From Laburnicola sp. R22_1 (Eukaryota; Ascomycota; Dothideomycetes; Pleosporales; Didymosphaeriaceae), in assembly GCA_014281115.1 (NCBI GenBank), contig JACONQ010000013.1, positions 1,416,501 to 1,480,500 on the forward strand: 64,000 bases of DNA, read 5' to 3'. The notes under the pieces are model-generated. The model saw only the letters and a program-made list of their open reading frames with translations. It was not told where the DNA came from and ran no database searches. Shown here piece by piece: positions 36,539-47,634 of this stretch (the stretch's first letter is position 1; each line of letters starts with the position of its first letter). The translations under genes were made by a program, and so were the position numbers.

Positions 36539-38890
36539 TTACTATCTAGTTACTAATAAAGTTAGGTATAGAGTTCGCTATAAATTATAGCTTAAGGATA
36601 AGCGCACGCCTATATCTATATAGTAATATAGAGCTAAGTTAGAGTATCTAAAAGATAATATAGTTAGTAAGATAATCTTCTAGCTATATAAAAACTATTA
36701 CCTTATGCAGAAATAAGCTAATTACTAGCGTATTAATAGTATAGCGCATATTAAAGGCTACCTTAGAAAGGCCTATAAAGTTAACCTATATACTAGATTA
36801 TTACCTATTATAAAGACTATAAAGCCTAAAAATCTATAGGATAAAGCTACTAGCGCGTAGTTAATAGTGTCGTATATATTATAGTAAGAAGAGGAGCTCT
36901 AGAGTGCCTTTATTAACTAGGTAATTGCTAAGAATTTAAGCTTTTTAATAGTAATATTAGCAGCTATATAGAGCCTTCTAATATAGAATTAAACTAACCT
37001 TTTACGCGTCCTACTAGTTAGGTATATTATACTATTAAAATATATATAATTAAGTCTAGCAGATTAAAAAAAAAAGAGGTTATAGAGCTTTTATACGCGT
37101 TACTAAGTAAAATAAGTATAAGTTATAATCTATAAATATTACTAAATAATATAAGCTTTCTTAGAGTTATTACCTACTTTATTAGTAAAATAGTTGTTTC
37201 GCTCTAGTACCCTTATTAATAAGGAACTTAGTAAATTTTTAATATTAACTTTTTATAATTTAAATACTTAACACTAATAACGCAATCTACTTATTACCTT
37301 TTATAATATTTTTAGCAACTATATAGTAGCTACATAAGCTTAAGTTATTGTCTAGGTTATCTATAAGTATAACTTTAAGTAAAAACTTTATTATTTTATA
37401 GGTAATAATATAAGTAATAATAATACAAAGTTTATTAAGCAAATTAACTTATTAACTAGCCTTAATATTAAAAGTTAACACTATATACGCTGCGTAGGGT
37501 ATATAATTAACCTAATTATTAAGGTACTTATATACAGCACTAAAGTAAGCAAATTTAAGGCAAAGCTTACCTATACCTCTCCCTAAAAGTAATATTAATT
37601 ATACTAAAGGTATAAAGTTATTAGTAAGCTATATAACTTTATAAGCACTATATACACATCCTATAAACACTATAAGCTTTTTACACAACCTAGTAATAAT
37701 TAGGCAATAAGAACTCTATATAGACCTTTAGCACACTTAATTTAGTATAAAATAGTAGTATTAGATAGTATAATATTTACCTTATATTGCTGCGTTGCTA
37801 AAAGCTTAAGAACCTAATTTGTAAGTTTATATAATATGCGCGCAATACTGCTAACCTTCTAGAGGTCCTTAATAATAATAATAATTATATATATAACCTA
37901 ATAACTAACACGCTATCTAATAACAACTAGGAGAAAGTCTATATAATAATATAGGTGCTATAGAAGTTCTATAAGCTCTATAAGGCTCTAGAGGGCGCGG
38001 CTAGCGTTAGCAAATTTAGGTCGCTTTAGCAGATAATTATTAACTTATAGCAACTTTACAAGTCGCTAACTAAGCGTATATAGCTAATTAAGGGCTTTAT
38101 AGACTCTGTGTACGTCTAATAAAGTGTTACACTCGCGCTAGAAAAGCTTATAATATACTTTAATAAAATTATACTAGATTTAGAGCTATTTCTATACTAT
38201 ATAGCTATTATATTATACTTATAGCTGCGTATTGCATAGTTTAAAAATTACTAGAAAAAGCACCCTATATAGTATAATAAGGCTAAGATATCGCTATGTA
38301 AGATATTTTAAAGCTATATTAATATTAAAAATAATACTAAGAACTACCTAAAGTTATTTCTATTATCGTATAAGGTCTCTAGGGCGTATAAAGGCAATAT
38401 AAGAAGGGCGTATATAATAAGTATAAATTCTATACTTCTTATTAGCAGTAAGGTATATAAACGCTATAAACGTATATTATAACTTAATAAGTACTTAGAC
38501 AACTTATAAAAAAATCTTAATAGTAATAATAACACATTAAAATAGGTTATAAATAATTCACACTATTAGTAGGTTATAATAGGTTAAAAATAGTATCTAA
38601 TTATATATAAGATAGCTATAGATTACCTCTTAGTATCCTATACGTTATGCAACTATAAGAGGTATTTTAGTTCTATAAAATATATAGTTATATATAATTA
38701 CAATTCTCTTAGTAGGTGTACTATTAAGGCGTTATAATTATAAAAGAACTAGCTGTATTAAAAAGTTATTAAAAGTAACTTTTTTAACCTTAACACTAGA
38801 AAACAATTACTAATTACCTAATTAGGAAGGATCTTAGTATATATAGCCTATAAACACCTTTTTAGACCGTACTATAGTTACAGGGCGTAA
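36539..38890 (+). pseudogene. hAT transposase remnant
   Basis: AT-rich right half of the hAT. A plus-strand frame over about 38608-38800 still reads IDYLLVSYTLCNYKRYFSSIKY then NYNSLSRCTIKAL, which matches the C-terminal hAT dimerisation domain (consensus with SxxxERxFSSA and a later LS..TI.AL). About 300 bases upstream, around 38255, the frame reads KKHPI followed by a stop and YNKAKISL, compatible with the segment before that domain. The rest is too degraded for safe assignment, and the N-terminal part was split off by the copia insertion. Confidence 0.65.
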
Positions 38891-39002
38891 TCTAGCATCT
38901 CCAGCGGCTCCCGTACGTACGTAGCGCCCATACAAGCCGTAGCGTAGAGCAATGAGGGTCAACCGTACCGTACTACGCTACGTTGTCAGCGCTGCTCCCA
39001 TC

Positions 39003-39638
39003 GCCGCGGGGGATGCTCTCGGCTTCGGTATCAGTACCTGCGGCAACACTTTGACATTTTGACATCAATCGGCATCGGCATAATGAGGTGTGGGACAATC
39101 CAGGTTGTATGTAGAATACACCCCAATGAACAGAGACAATCTTAGACTTGCGGATATCTTGTGCGCGATCTACGTACTCGGGTAGGACAAAAGCAAATGC
39201 AGGGATCCGCATGTCCAGTTCGCGCCCGTGTTTTGCAGCTGCCAACAACCGCGCGTCAGCGAATCAACAACCCAGCAGTGTGCCGATCCGCTCTTGCTGC
39301 ATGTTCCCGCTGTCGTTCATATGGATGCAAGTGCCTGGGCCGTGCGCACCGGACGAAACTCACTCTAGGCTCCTCATGAGCCCAACCCTTCTATGGAATT
39401 TATCATCGATTACTTGGAATAGCAACTACCCTGGACGCGAATCTCTTATACATACCCCGGCTGACTGGTGTTGGTGTTCGCAGTCGGGGCCGTCGCCAAG
39501 CCCCGGAGACCCTGACCCTACCCTGGTCGCGATCTGCACACCTCGTTCTCTCTATTGTCGACAGCTTGTCCTTATTCCTACCACGCACCACACCCCAATA
39601 ATTTTAACACCCCAGCCGAGGGCTCGGCCTTTTCCACA
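39003..39638. other. Promoter region of MED5
   Basis: No supported gene; overlapping frames on both strands are short and have no domain. The stretch becomes pyrimidine-rich toward the MED5 start. Confidence 0.4.
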
Positions 39639-42600
39639 ATGGATCCTTTGGTCAAGGAATGGACTCTTTTCGTTGATAGATGCTTAGAAAACAGGATTTC
39701 TGTCGAATTATTTGCGCCTATGGCAACTCAACTGCACACACGATCACCACTTCCTGGACCCAAGCTTGCCGCATTACTAGTGAAGCCTCGAAGTGCCGGT
39801 GCGAACAGCGTCGATCCGCGCGTTGTTGTCTATCTTGAGTGTTTACTCGCGCTCAAGAAAGTTGATGCATCCGATCTCCTTTCGTCAACTTTCCGATTCT
39901 CCAAGGATTGGCCCCTGCAAGGAACTACCAGCACTAAGGATCTCTCCCGATGGCAGAACCCTCCGGAGTTAGAGGAGATCGTGTTGCTTCACTTGCACAA
40001 GGCCTTTGCCGGGGACGCCCCAGAAAGACCAATCACCAATGCGGAAGGGGTCCGAACTCTGCACACGGTCACTAGATGGATGACAGCAATGGTTACCTCT
40101 CATACCAGCGATTCAATGATTCAGGCAATGGCTGGTCTTCAGCAACAGCCCCAGCAGCAATCTATCAACGTCCGCGAGGCGCTTGGTATGTTTGTGGTGG
40201 GGCTAGTCGAGAACGGCAAGATTCTACAGTTGTTGAACAGGCCTGAATTAAAGGGTGCGTCACTTTCTTCAGCAGGATACAAGATATGACCCCTGCCAAC
40301 GATCCCGCTTTCCGATGGAAACCGCCATGTTGCTGATATGCTTACCTACACAGATGTCATACGGAAAAATTTTGCGCGAGCGCTTACGACGTTTATCCCA
40401 TTCCTTTCGCAGACCTCCATCCAGATCGCGAATCGGCTGGAAATCTCCCAGAAAGAACATGATCTCCATGATAAGTCTGATTCGGGTGCCAATGACGGGG
40501 TGAACGCGAACGCCGGGCTTGGCGTCGCTGCGCTGCAGCTCGAGGCTGTGATTGATCTTCCCCAAATTAATACAAGAGCTGGTCTCTATATTTTCTTGAA
40601 TTCATTAGTAAGTTCACTACTATTTTATGTTTCTCAATCTGACAGATGTAGCTTGTTGCGCGTCCTCTCACTGATGACTACACCATCAATAGCTATTTGC
40701 ATTCCTGCTACAAGGTAATACCGAGGCGAACTCTCAAGTATCAATGTTAATGAAATCAGATGGACGCTCAAAATATGGCGACGGACCTGGTCACCGCCTC
40801 GTTTGATATCCTGGCAAATGCCCTGTATCGAAATGAACCAGCCCAGACTATGGCTGGTCTGAAATCGTTTCTTATGAACAGGGTCCCTGGGCTTTTGACC
40901 CAACTCACAACCCCACTATACGCCATGAACCCTGAGCTCTGCATAACACAAGCCCTCGGCCGTGTTGATACAAATGCATTCCCAGCCTTTTCCCAAGGGT
41001 TCGACATGTTGGGCAGTAACAACTTATTGGCCGATGTACGGCAGGACTTTTTGAACGCATGCGCTTTGCATGGCCTCATTTCAGCAAACACCGTCGAGCG
41101 CTTGCTTGGAGAAGCACCTATGCAGGGTCCACCAGGGACCAAATATGTGAAGGAGGAGCTATTCAACCACTGCAAAGATAATTTCGATAAAGTCAACGCC
41201 TACATCGACGAGTTGGAAAACATGGACGGCAATGCTGGAGCAATTGTAGCTGCTATTACAGACGTAATTTTCTCCTTCAATATGACATTGAAAGCTGCTA
41301 ACAATTCATAGTTTGTATCGTACCTTTGCGATACACAGATGACAATGTACCTCAAAACGTTGTGTAACACTCTGTCGAAGAAGACGCAAGCACTGGATGT
41401 AATATTGCAGTTTACGTCGCCCGCTAGCATCCTACGGCCGCTCTGCCAGTTCTTGGATGAGTGGCATTATGAGAGTGACCAAGGTAATGACAAGATACGA
41501 GTAGAATGAAGCTAATACTGACCGCTTCAGGCGAATATCAACCGGTCTACGACGAGTTTAGCGCCATTCTGGTCCTTGTCTTGGCCTTTGTCTATCGATA
41601 TGAACTGACGTACACCGAGTTGGGAATAGGACATGACTCTTTTGTCGCTCAGTTCCTCGAGCGCGGACATCTTAGCATGGCCCCAGAAAACTTGACTGAA
41701 GAGCAAGACAGATATCTAGGAAGCTGGCTGCAAGGCCTATTCGATGCCGACAAAGAAGGACTCAGTAACGATGTGTTCGCATCATGTCGACCCCAGGACT
41801 TCTACCTCATAGTGCCAACAATCTTTAGTCAGACTGTGATGGCTTGCTCCGCCGACGTGCTCTCTCTGGACTCAGTGAAGGGTGGCTTGGAGTGTACGTG
41901 ACCCAATACCAGGTACGAAGATATACGGGAGCTAATCGCTTTCTAGATCTCCACGAGCCGTTCCTTATACCGTCTCTGGTTGGGGGTCTAACATGGATGG
42001 CATCGCATGCACTCCTCCAGACACACCAAGACCTTGATGTGTTGATGCAGATATTTCACAAGTTGATTCGGTCCGGTCCAACTTCCGGAGATGCACACTC
42101 CAAGCATTCTACTATCCTATCCATAGTATCCGCTCGCCTTGATGTGTGTTTCCGTACCTTGAAGCAGCGCCACCCGAGCCGCACGGATGTCGAACCACTC
42201 ATACAGGCTATCAAGCCGAATCTGCATTATACTCGTTCGATGTACTCGTCCACATCCGAGCTGGAGCAATGGACCACTGCGACGAACAACACGCTCACTA
42301 CTTCATTGCGCCATACCGTGCAGCTGCTCTCGCGATGGGCTACAACGGCCACCCTTCAGCCGAATCCGCCTAATTACACACATCGCCAGATCTACACCTC
42401 CATGAAGCTGCTCGGTGCCTCCAAGACTCTCAGTGCTATCGTTGATGAAGTCAAGGCCCAAAGTGACGCTGGAAATGGTGCAGCAGCTCTCGACATTGGT
42501 GTATCTCTCATCTGCGCACCCATGGTCGAAAACAGCGTACTGCCGGTAGATTGGGTAGGCAGTTCTGTGCATCAGCCTCACCCACCCCGGACGCATTCCA

Positions 42601-43097
42601 ATTTGCGCGAGATGCTCAAGGTTGAATACGACAACGCAGCCCGCGTAGTATCTACTGACCCCTCGGCCGCCGAAACGGTCGTCCGTCTGCACCGGCGTGT
42701 CGAAGCTCATCTCGCAAACGTCGCGCAAGCAGGCCTTCCCACCGGTACTGTCGACCTTGGCAACGTGGGAATGGGAGGCGTGCAGACACAGAATATACCC
42801 ACGGAGCTCGACAAGGCGATGAACGACGCTGCTGCGGCATCAATAGCCGCGGCGGGTGCAGACATGGCCGGCATTGACAAGCAGCTGCAGCAGAGTATAG
42901 ACCAGCAATTGGATCTTGGAGCTGCTGGCGCGGACTTGGATTTGAGCGCGATGGGTGTTGGTAATGCAGGAGCCGGGGGCATGAGCGCTGATATGGGAAA
43001 CCTGCCGGACCTGGATTTGGATATGGGCGATTTGGATATGAGTATCGGCCTAGATGGCGAAGACGACAACTGGGGTCTGGACTTTGACAATATGTAG
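39639..43097 (+). CDS. MED5: Mediator complex subunit 5 (Med5/Nut1)
   Basis: Tail-module subunit of the Mediator complex, which links activators to RNA polymerase II in the nucleus. Seven exons: 39639-40254, 40354-40607, 40652-40714, 40760-41263, 41312-41483, 41531-41893, 41947-43097, total 1040 aa, near the family's usual length. Typical segments are WTLFVDRCLENRISVELF at the start, DVIRKNFARALTTFIPFLSQTS after the first intron, [41 protein letters not shown] in the middle and GLEYLHEPFLIPSLVGGLTWM. The C-terminus is Gly/Asp-rich and ends with DNWGLDFDNM. A TAG at 41309 lies inside a 48-bp intron with a GCTAAC branch point and is not a lesion. No neighbour is functionally linked. Confidence 0.92.
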
Positions 43098-43649
43098 GAC
43101 TTTGACTTTGTTTTCCAGGTCTAGCTGGGGTTGGGCGAAACGGTGCGAGGGAGGCGTTATTCTTAGTGGATGTAGTCGTTGGATAGAATCGCGTTCTTCT
43201 CCATGTGCTTGGAGAATCAAAAAGTACTGTCGACTCAGCCGGATCAGGCGGCCTTATCTCCATGCATCCATGTTTTACGCTTTCTAATGAACGTGTCTCG
43301 CGTGCCTTGCAGCTCACTGTATCTACCAGTCACGTCAGTTTACGGAGCAATGCCATGACAGGAAGCACTGCAAAGCAAAGCAGCCACGAGACGCACATGT
43401 CTCATTACCTCGTCCCTAAAGAAACCCAAATCGTCGTGCCATCAACGAGGCTAACACCTGCCTGCATCCACTCTTACTCCTTCCGGTTGGCAGACAGGGT
43501 ACCAAACGCAACCGCGCATCGCATCCGCACCCCACCATCCTCTATAACAAGCTGCCGGCCAACCTGCCCCACATCAACACCGTTCCCAACGACCCACAAC
43601 ACATGACACAGCGCCAACCGCACCAGCACCCTCTCTCTTATCACCAGCC
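43098..43649. other. Spacer between MED5 and the dehydrogenase gene
   Basis: 3' flank of MED5 and promoter of the dehydrogenase. The last 150 bases are C-rich with CCACCATCC and CACAACAC words. No gene is seen. Confidence 0.4.
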
Positions 43650-44909
43650 ATGCCGTACGACCTCAAAGGCAGAAATGTCCTCGTTACGGGCGGATCGGCG
43701 TACGTATCCTCCATCCATCCCTCCATCCACATATCTATCTATCATCCCTCACTCACTCCCCTCCCCTCCTCCCCAACCGATTGAACCAACCCAACTAACC
43801 CATCTTCTTTCAACAAAAAAAGCGGCCTCGGCGCCACCCTCTCCACAACCTTCGCCGCCCAAGGCTGCAACGTAGCCATCAACTACTTCAACCGCATCGA
43901 GCCCGCGCAGCACGTAGTGTCCGAGTGCGAGAAACTCGGCGTCAAAGCTGTCGCTGTTAAAGCTGTGAGCCTTATCCGGCTTTGGCCGTCTCCTTTTGCT
44001 TGAGCAGGATGAGGGCTGATTATGTATGGCAGGATATGTGCGATACGGCCGAGTGTAGGAGGGCGGTAGAGGAGACGATTAAGCTGCTGGGTGGGATTGA
44101 TATTGTGATTTCGAATGCGGTGGGTAGGCCGATGGCTTTGGGAGGGGTAGGTGGGCAGAACAGAATCGAAGTCTGACAAATCACAGGGCTGGACAAAGTT
44201 CACCAATTTCGGCGATCTGGATGCAATGGATGAAAGGGAGTGGGACAAGGTGAGCACGTTACACGTCCCATAGGGATGGATCCAAACGAGTCTCTTTCGT
44301 CCGAATTCTAATCACAAGCAACAGTGCTGGGCCGCCAACGTCAAAGCGCCCCTCGCCCTCCTCAAGGCCGCAAAACCCACCTTCGAACAAAATCCCGAAG
44401 GCGGAGTCTTCATCAGCACGGGATCCATCGCCGTACATCATCCCCTCTTCCTAACCCTCTCAGCCTCCATTAACTTCCTGCTAAATAAATCCTAGGCTGT
44501 ATCACAAGCAGGTTCCTCGATGCCCTACGCCGTAACCAAAGCCGCCCAACTCCAGCTCATAAAATGCCTCGGCCAGACCCAAGGCCCCAAGATCCGCGTA
44601 AATACCGTGTTGCCGGGTCTACTGCTAACGGAATGGGTATGTGCAGCTTCCGAGGTTTCGTCAGTTTGGATGTGGATGCTGATGACAGGCAGGGTAAGAA
44701 ATATTCGGACGAGAAGATCCAGTGGGCAAAAGACGCCGCGGTGCTGAAGCATGAGACGGATCTTCAAGACTGTGAGATACACCATATGATGATTGGAACC
44801 ATGCTCATATCATTCAGGTGCGGACGCGTTCGTCATGTTGGCGAAGAATACTAGTATGACGGGTATGAGGATCCAGGTGGATGCGGGTTTGAACGTACAG
44901 GGAGGCTAG
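43650..44909 (+). CDS. Short-chain dehydrogenase/reductase (classical SDR)
   Basis: Eight exons: 43650-43699, 43823-43964, 44033-44119, 44187-44249, 44325-44432, 44496-44636, 44693-44771, 44818-44909, 253 aa. Cofactor motif TGGSAGLG at residues 13-20, the NAG-type turn as SNAGWTKF, the catalytic Ser in FISTGSIA (near 147) and the YAVTK pair Tyr161/Lys165. The C-terminus MTGMRIQVDAGLNVQGG is the usual SDR end. Substrate is not predictable from sequence; many fungal relatives are annotated only as NAD(P)-binding oxidoreductases. Seven introns in a 762-base coding sequence is intron-rich for this window. It converges on the malonyl transferase gene, 152 bp apart. Confidence 0.88.
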
Positions 44910-45060
44910 AGCCATCCGTTCGTCGGTGCTGCTATTGCCTGGTCGACCTGAGATATTTTCCCAACGATACCTATATCCTTTTAGAACATCAATTGGGGTG
45001 GCGGTTTTCCCTCTTCGGCAACTGTTCTTGAACGAATAGTGGCGGGCTGCAGACCATTCA

Positions 45061-46366
45061 TCATTCTTCCACTGTCTCCGTGTCATCCAGGGCTTTTAAG
45101 ACTTCTTCCATTTCTCGCGGGCTGGTGATTCCCCACACGCCACCCCCTTTCACAGCGCCCTTCATGCCCACTTCTTTCCCAACCAGATTACGTCCAACCT
45201 TGCCTGGGCCGAGACCAACCCATCTTTTCACCTTCTCATCTTCATGGAGGTACTTGATCGACCGCCACCACTGCACCGTCTCAACACAACTCCTTGCCAA
45301 CAGATCCTTCAACTGATGTTTGTTTTGAAAAGGCCGCCCTGACACATTGGAGATGCAAGGCATGATGCCTGGCCAAGTCACAATGTCGCTACCATCCGGC
45401 CTCTCCTTGTACAGTATCCTCTTCATCGTCTCCTGCGCGGGCTTCATCAACGGGCTATGAAACGGCGAATCGCTCTTCAATCTCACCGCCCTGGGGTCAT
45501 GGCCGCCAAACTGCCTCAAGTTCGTCAACAACGTCTGCATCCTCTCAATGCTCCCACTCAGCACAATCTGGTTCTTGCTGTTGATGTTCGCGATGGACAC
45601 CTGCTCGACCGCCGGGACGTCGTTGCCCGAATCGTTCTTGTAGTTTGGCGACGAGAGCTCGAGGAATTCGCGGAGGCCCTCGACAAGGCTCTTCATGTGC
45701 GATTCGGATTCGCAGACCAGTGCAATCATGCCGAATTCGCCGCCTTCGCGCTCGACGGCCTCGCGTGTACAGCGCGACATTTCCTCGGCGCGCTTGCGCA
45801 CCATACGAAGCGCGTCCGGGAAAGTGAGGTAGCCACCAGCAACGAGGGCTGCAAATTCGCCGAGCGAGTGGCCCAGCGTTATGTCCACCCTTTCGGACAG
45901 GTTGAAGCCGAATTCCTGCTCCATGATGCGCAGGATGAGGATCGACGTGGCCATGATGGCAGGCTGCGAGTTCTGCGTCAGGTTGAGCTCGGCGTTTGTG
46001 CCGCTCTCGATGGTCTTGGTGAGGGGGACGTTGAGCGTCGTGTCGATTTCTTCGAGGATGGGCTTTGCGGTGCGGGGGAAGGCTTCGAGCCAGGGCGTGG
46101 CCATGCCGACTCGTTGCACGCCTTGGCCTGTGCTGGCGTGTTAGCATGGACATGGGACAGCTAGAAGACAGGTGTCCGGATGGAGACTCTCGGGATGCTG
46201 GTGTCTTACCGGGGAAGAAGATGGCAGTCTTGGGCCGCCTGGGAGGTGTCTGCGTGCTGCTCATCCACCGCTCCGTTCTTCCGCTCGTGCGCAGCCCGCC
46301 GCAGCGCGAGCATCTTTGCGCAAGAGACAGGGGGACGGCCCTCACGGGAGCAAGTGTGCTGGACAT
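45061..46366 (-). CDS. MCT1: Malonyl-CoA:acyl-carrier-protein transacylase (mitochondrial)
   Basis: Loads malonyl units onto acyl carrier protein; the monofunctional fungal form acts in mitochondrial fatty acid (lipoate precursor) synthesis. Exons 46366-46210 and 46127-45061, 407 aa. The N-terminus is rich in Arg/Ser without acidic residues for about 30 residues (TLAPVRAVPLSLAQRCSRCG), consistent with a mitochondrial presequence. Then FFPGQGVQRVGM, the nucleophile elbow TLGHSLGEFAALVAGG with Ser near 140, and the catalytic His in SDSPFHSPLMKPA. QNSQPAIMATSI and VGLGPGKVGRNLV are also family-typical. The single intron interrupts the FPG-QG motif. Large plus-strand frames over the same region are antisense shadows. 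Confidence 0.93.
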
Positions 46367-46931
46367 GACGGCGTATCGTGCTACGAGGAGTCGGATGACA
46401 TTGTTGACATGGGAGGTGGCTGTGGGGGAGGACAGGTGGGGAAGGCGAGCTTCGGCAGGGTTAGCACCGATCGTCTGTTGGGAGTAACGTTAGACAACCG
46501 AGGTCATCCATTGATGCCTCCGATGCGCTTTTCAGTGTACACGTATTGAGCTTGACATTGGACGATTATCACTTCTGGACCGAAATACTTTTTGTACAGT
46601 ACAGGGAACAGTCCACACAGACTCGCCTCGTCCTTCAAACCGTGCGCCAAGTAGCAACGTTTCCCTTTGCCCGTTCAGCTCATTTTCACTCCATGCCGCC
46701 CAGGTGACTATGGTACAGACAATCTTGGATTAACGCCCAACACCCTTTTCCACTGCAAACCCCTTTCTCTATCTCCATCGAACCTCAGGAGACGGTATCG
46801 TGGCTGGCTCTCGATGCATCGCTCATACACAGAGTCTCCAAAAGCCAGCGGCCAAGTTTTATGATGACGAAGAATGCGTACACTAGAACAACACTATCAC
46901 TCCGAGCAATCCAGAGGAACCAGGTTCATTC
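46367..46931. other. Spacer between MCT1 and the next minus-strand gene
   Basis: No supported gene. It holds the promoter of MCT1 and the 3' flank of the 46932-47500 gene. Confidence 0.4.
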
Positions 46932-47500
46932 TTACTCAGCCGCCATTTCCCTCGCAAGCTGTCTGATCTCGTCTCCAAACGCCGGATGCTTTCCTTTCTG
47001 CTCTGGATAGGTTGATTCCGTCATCTGGTCCAATAAGCCAGGCTTCGTGTCCAGAATTAGCTGCGTCGCCATGAAAGAGCGGCTCATCACGTCTATCATG
47101 GTTTCGGTCATGGCGCCGTTAGGTAACTCAGGGTTGACTCTGAATAGTATGCCCTATCACGAACATCAGCTCCTGATGTAGTCAATCAAGATCAGCAGAG
47201 ACACTTACCAAAGTGCGGCCGACGAAGTCCCACATAAAGTATACATTGTTCTTGTCGTTTGCGGGCGTCGAGTACGTCTGTTGCAGGTTCGGCACCATTG
47301 CGGGATGCTGTGCGAGTTTCTCGAGTAGAATCTGATGTTGGGTGACATAGTGCTTCCAGTCTTCATGTGCAAAGCTGGGTATGGGCACGTCGGTGAGATG
47401 TCTGGTGAAGACTTCGCGGGTGCTTGTGTCTGGGTTCTCAAAGAGCACTTTGGTGAGCTTCTCCATGAATTCGTCCGGGTTATCCGTGTGTGAGACCATG
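46932..47500 (-). CDS. Hypothetical protein, about 167 aa
   Basis: Not recognised. Exons 47500-47219 and 47153-46932 join in frame over a GTAAGT..ATAG intron. The start at 47500 (MVSHTDNPDEFMEKL) is the best ATG; the frame stays open a little further upstream after a TTTTTCCAG sequence, so an additional 5' exon is possible. Visible features: an acidic-amphipathic N-terminus, a central THHLTD-type loop with aromatic residues (HEDWKHYVTQHQILL), YFMWDFVGRTLGILFRVNPELPNGAMTETMI, and an amphipathic helix ending REMAAE. No signal peptide or membrane segment. A pogo-type transposon ends 134 bp upstream of the chosen start and may have replaced part of its promoter. Confidence 0.65.
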
Positions 47501-47634
47501 GCGCCGGCTTCGCTCAATTCGCTGGAAAAATTGATCAAGTATCGTGTCAGAAGGCAGCCTGTGGAATGTCTGAAGGTTGAGATGAACGAGGGTCCGGTGC
47601 TGAGCTAAATCACGTGTGTATGTTGTCATCAATA

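Larger units (their letters stand above)
29889..38994 (+). mobile_element. Decayed hAT transposon with a nested copia element
   Basis: The left end CAGCGCTGACAACGTACCGT at 29889 is matched in inverse orientation at 38994 (reads CAGCGCTGACAACGTAGCGT on the minus strand), and both ends are flanked by the 8-bp duplication CTCCCATC (29881-29888 and 38995-39002). An 8-bp duplication and CAG-type ends are hallmarks of hAT elements. Without the copia insertion the element is about 3.95 kb. Sub-terminal DNA on both sides is full of GTAC/CGTA words. The interior is extremely AT-rich with TpA excess, as after heavy RIP. Remains of a plus-strand transposase are recognisable near the right end. Confidence 0.85.
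29881..39002. repeat. 8-bp target-site duplication of the hAT
   Basis: CTCCCATC at 29881-29888 and 38995-39002. It defines the ends of the element and the pre-insertion site, which lies between the conserved gene at 29023 and MED5. Confidence 0.85.

Noticed and set aside
41309..41311. In-frame TAG in MED5 as a nonsense mutation
   Set aside because: It is the acceptor end of a 48-bp intron (41264-41311) with a GTAATT donor and GCTAAC branch point; removal restores a continuous family-like sequence.
45457..46164. 235-codon plus-strand frame opposite MCT1
   Set aside because: Antisense shadow of the well-supported malonyl transferase gene; no domain of its own.
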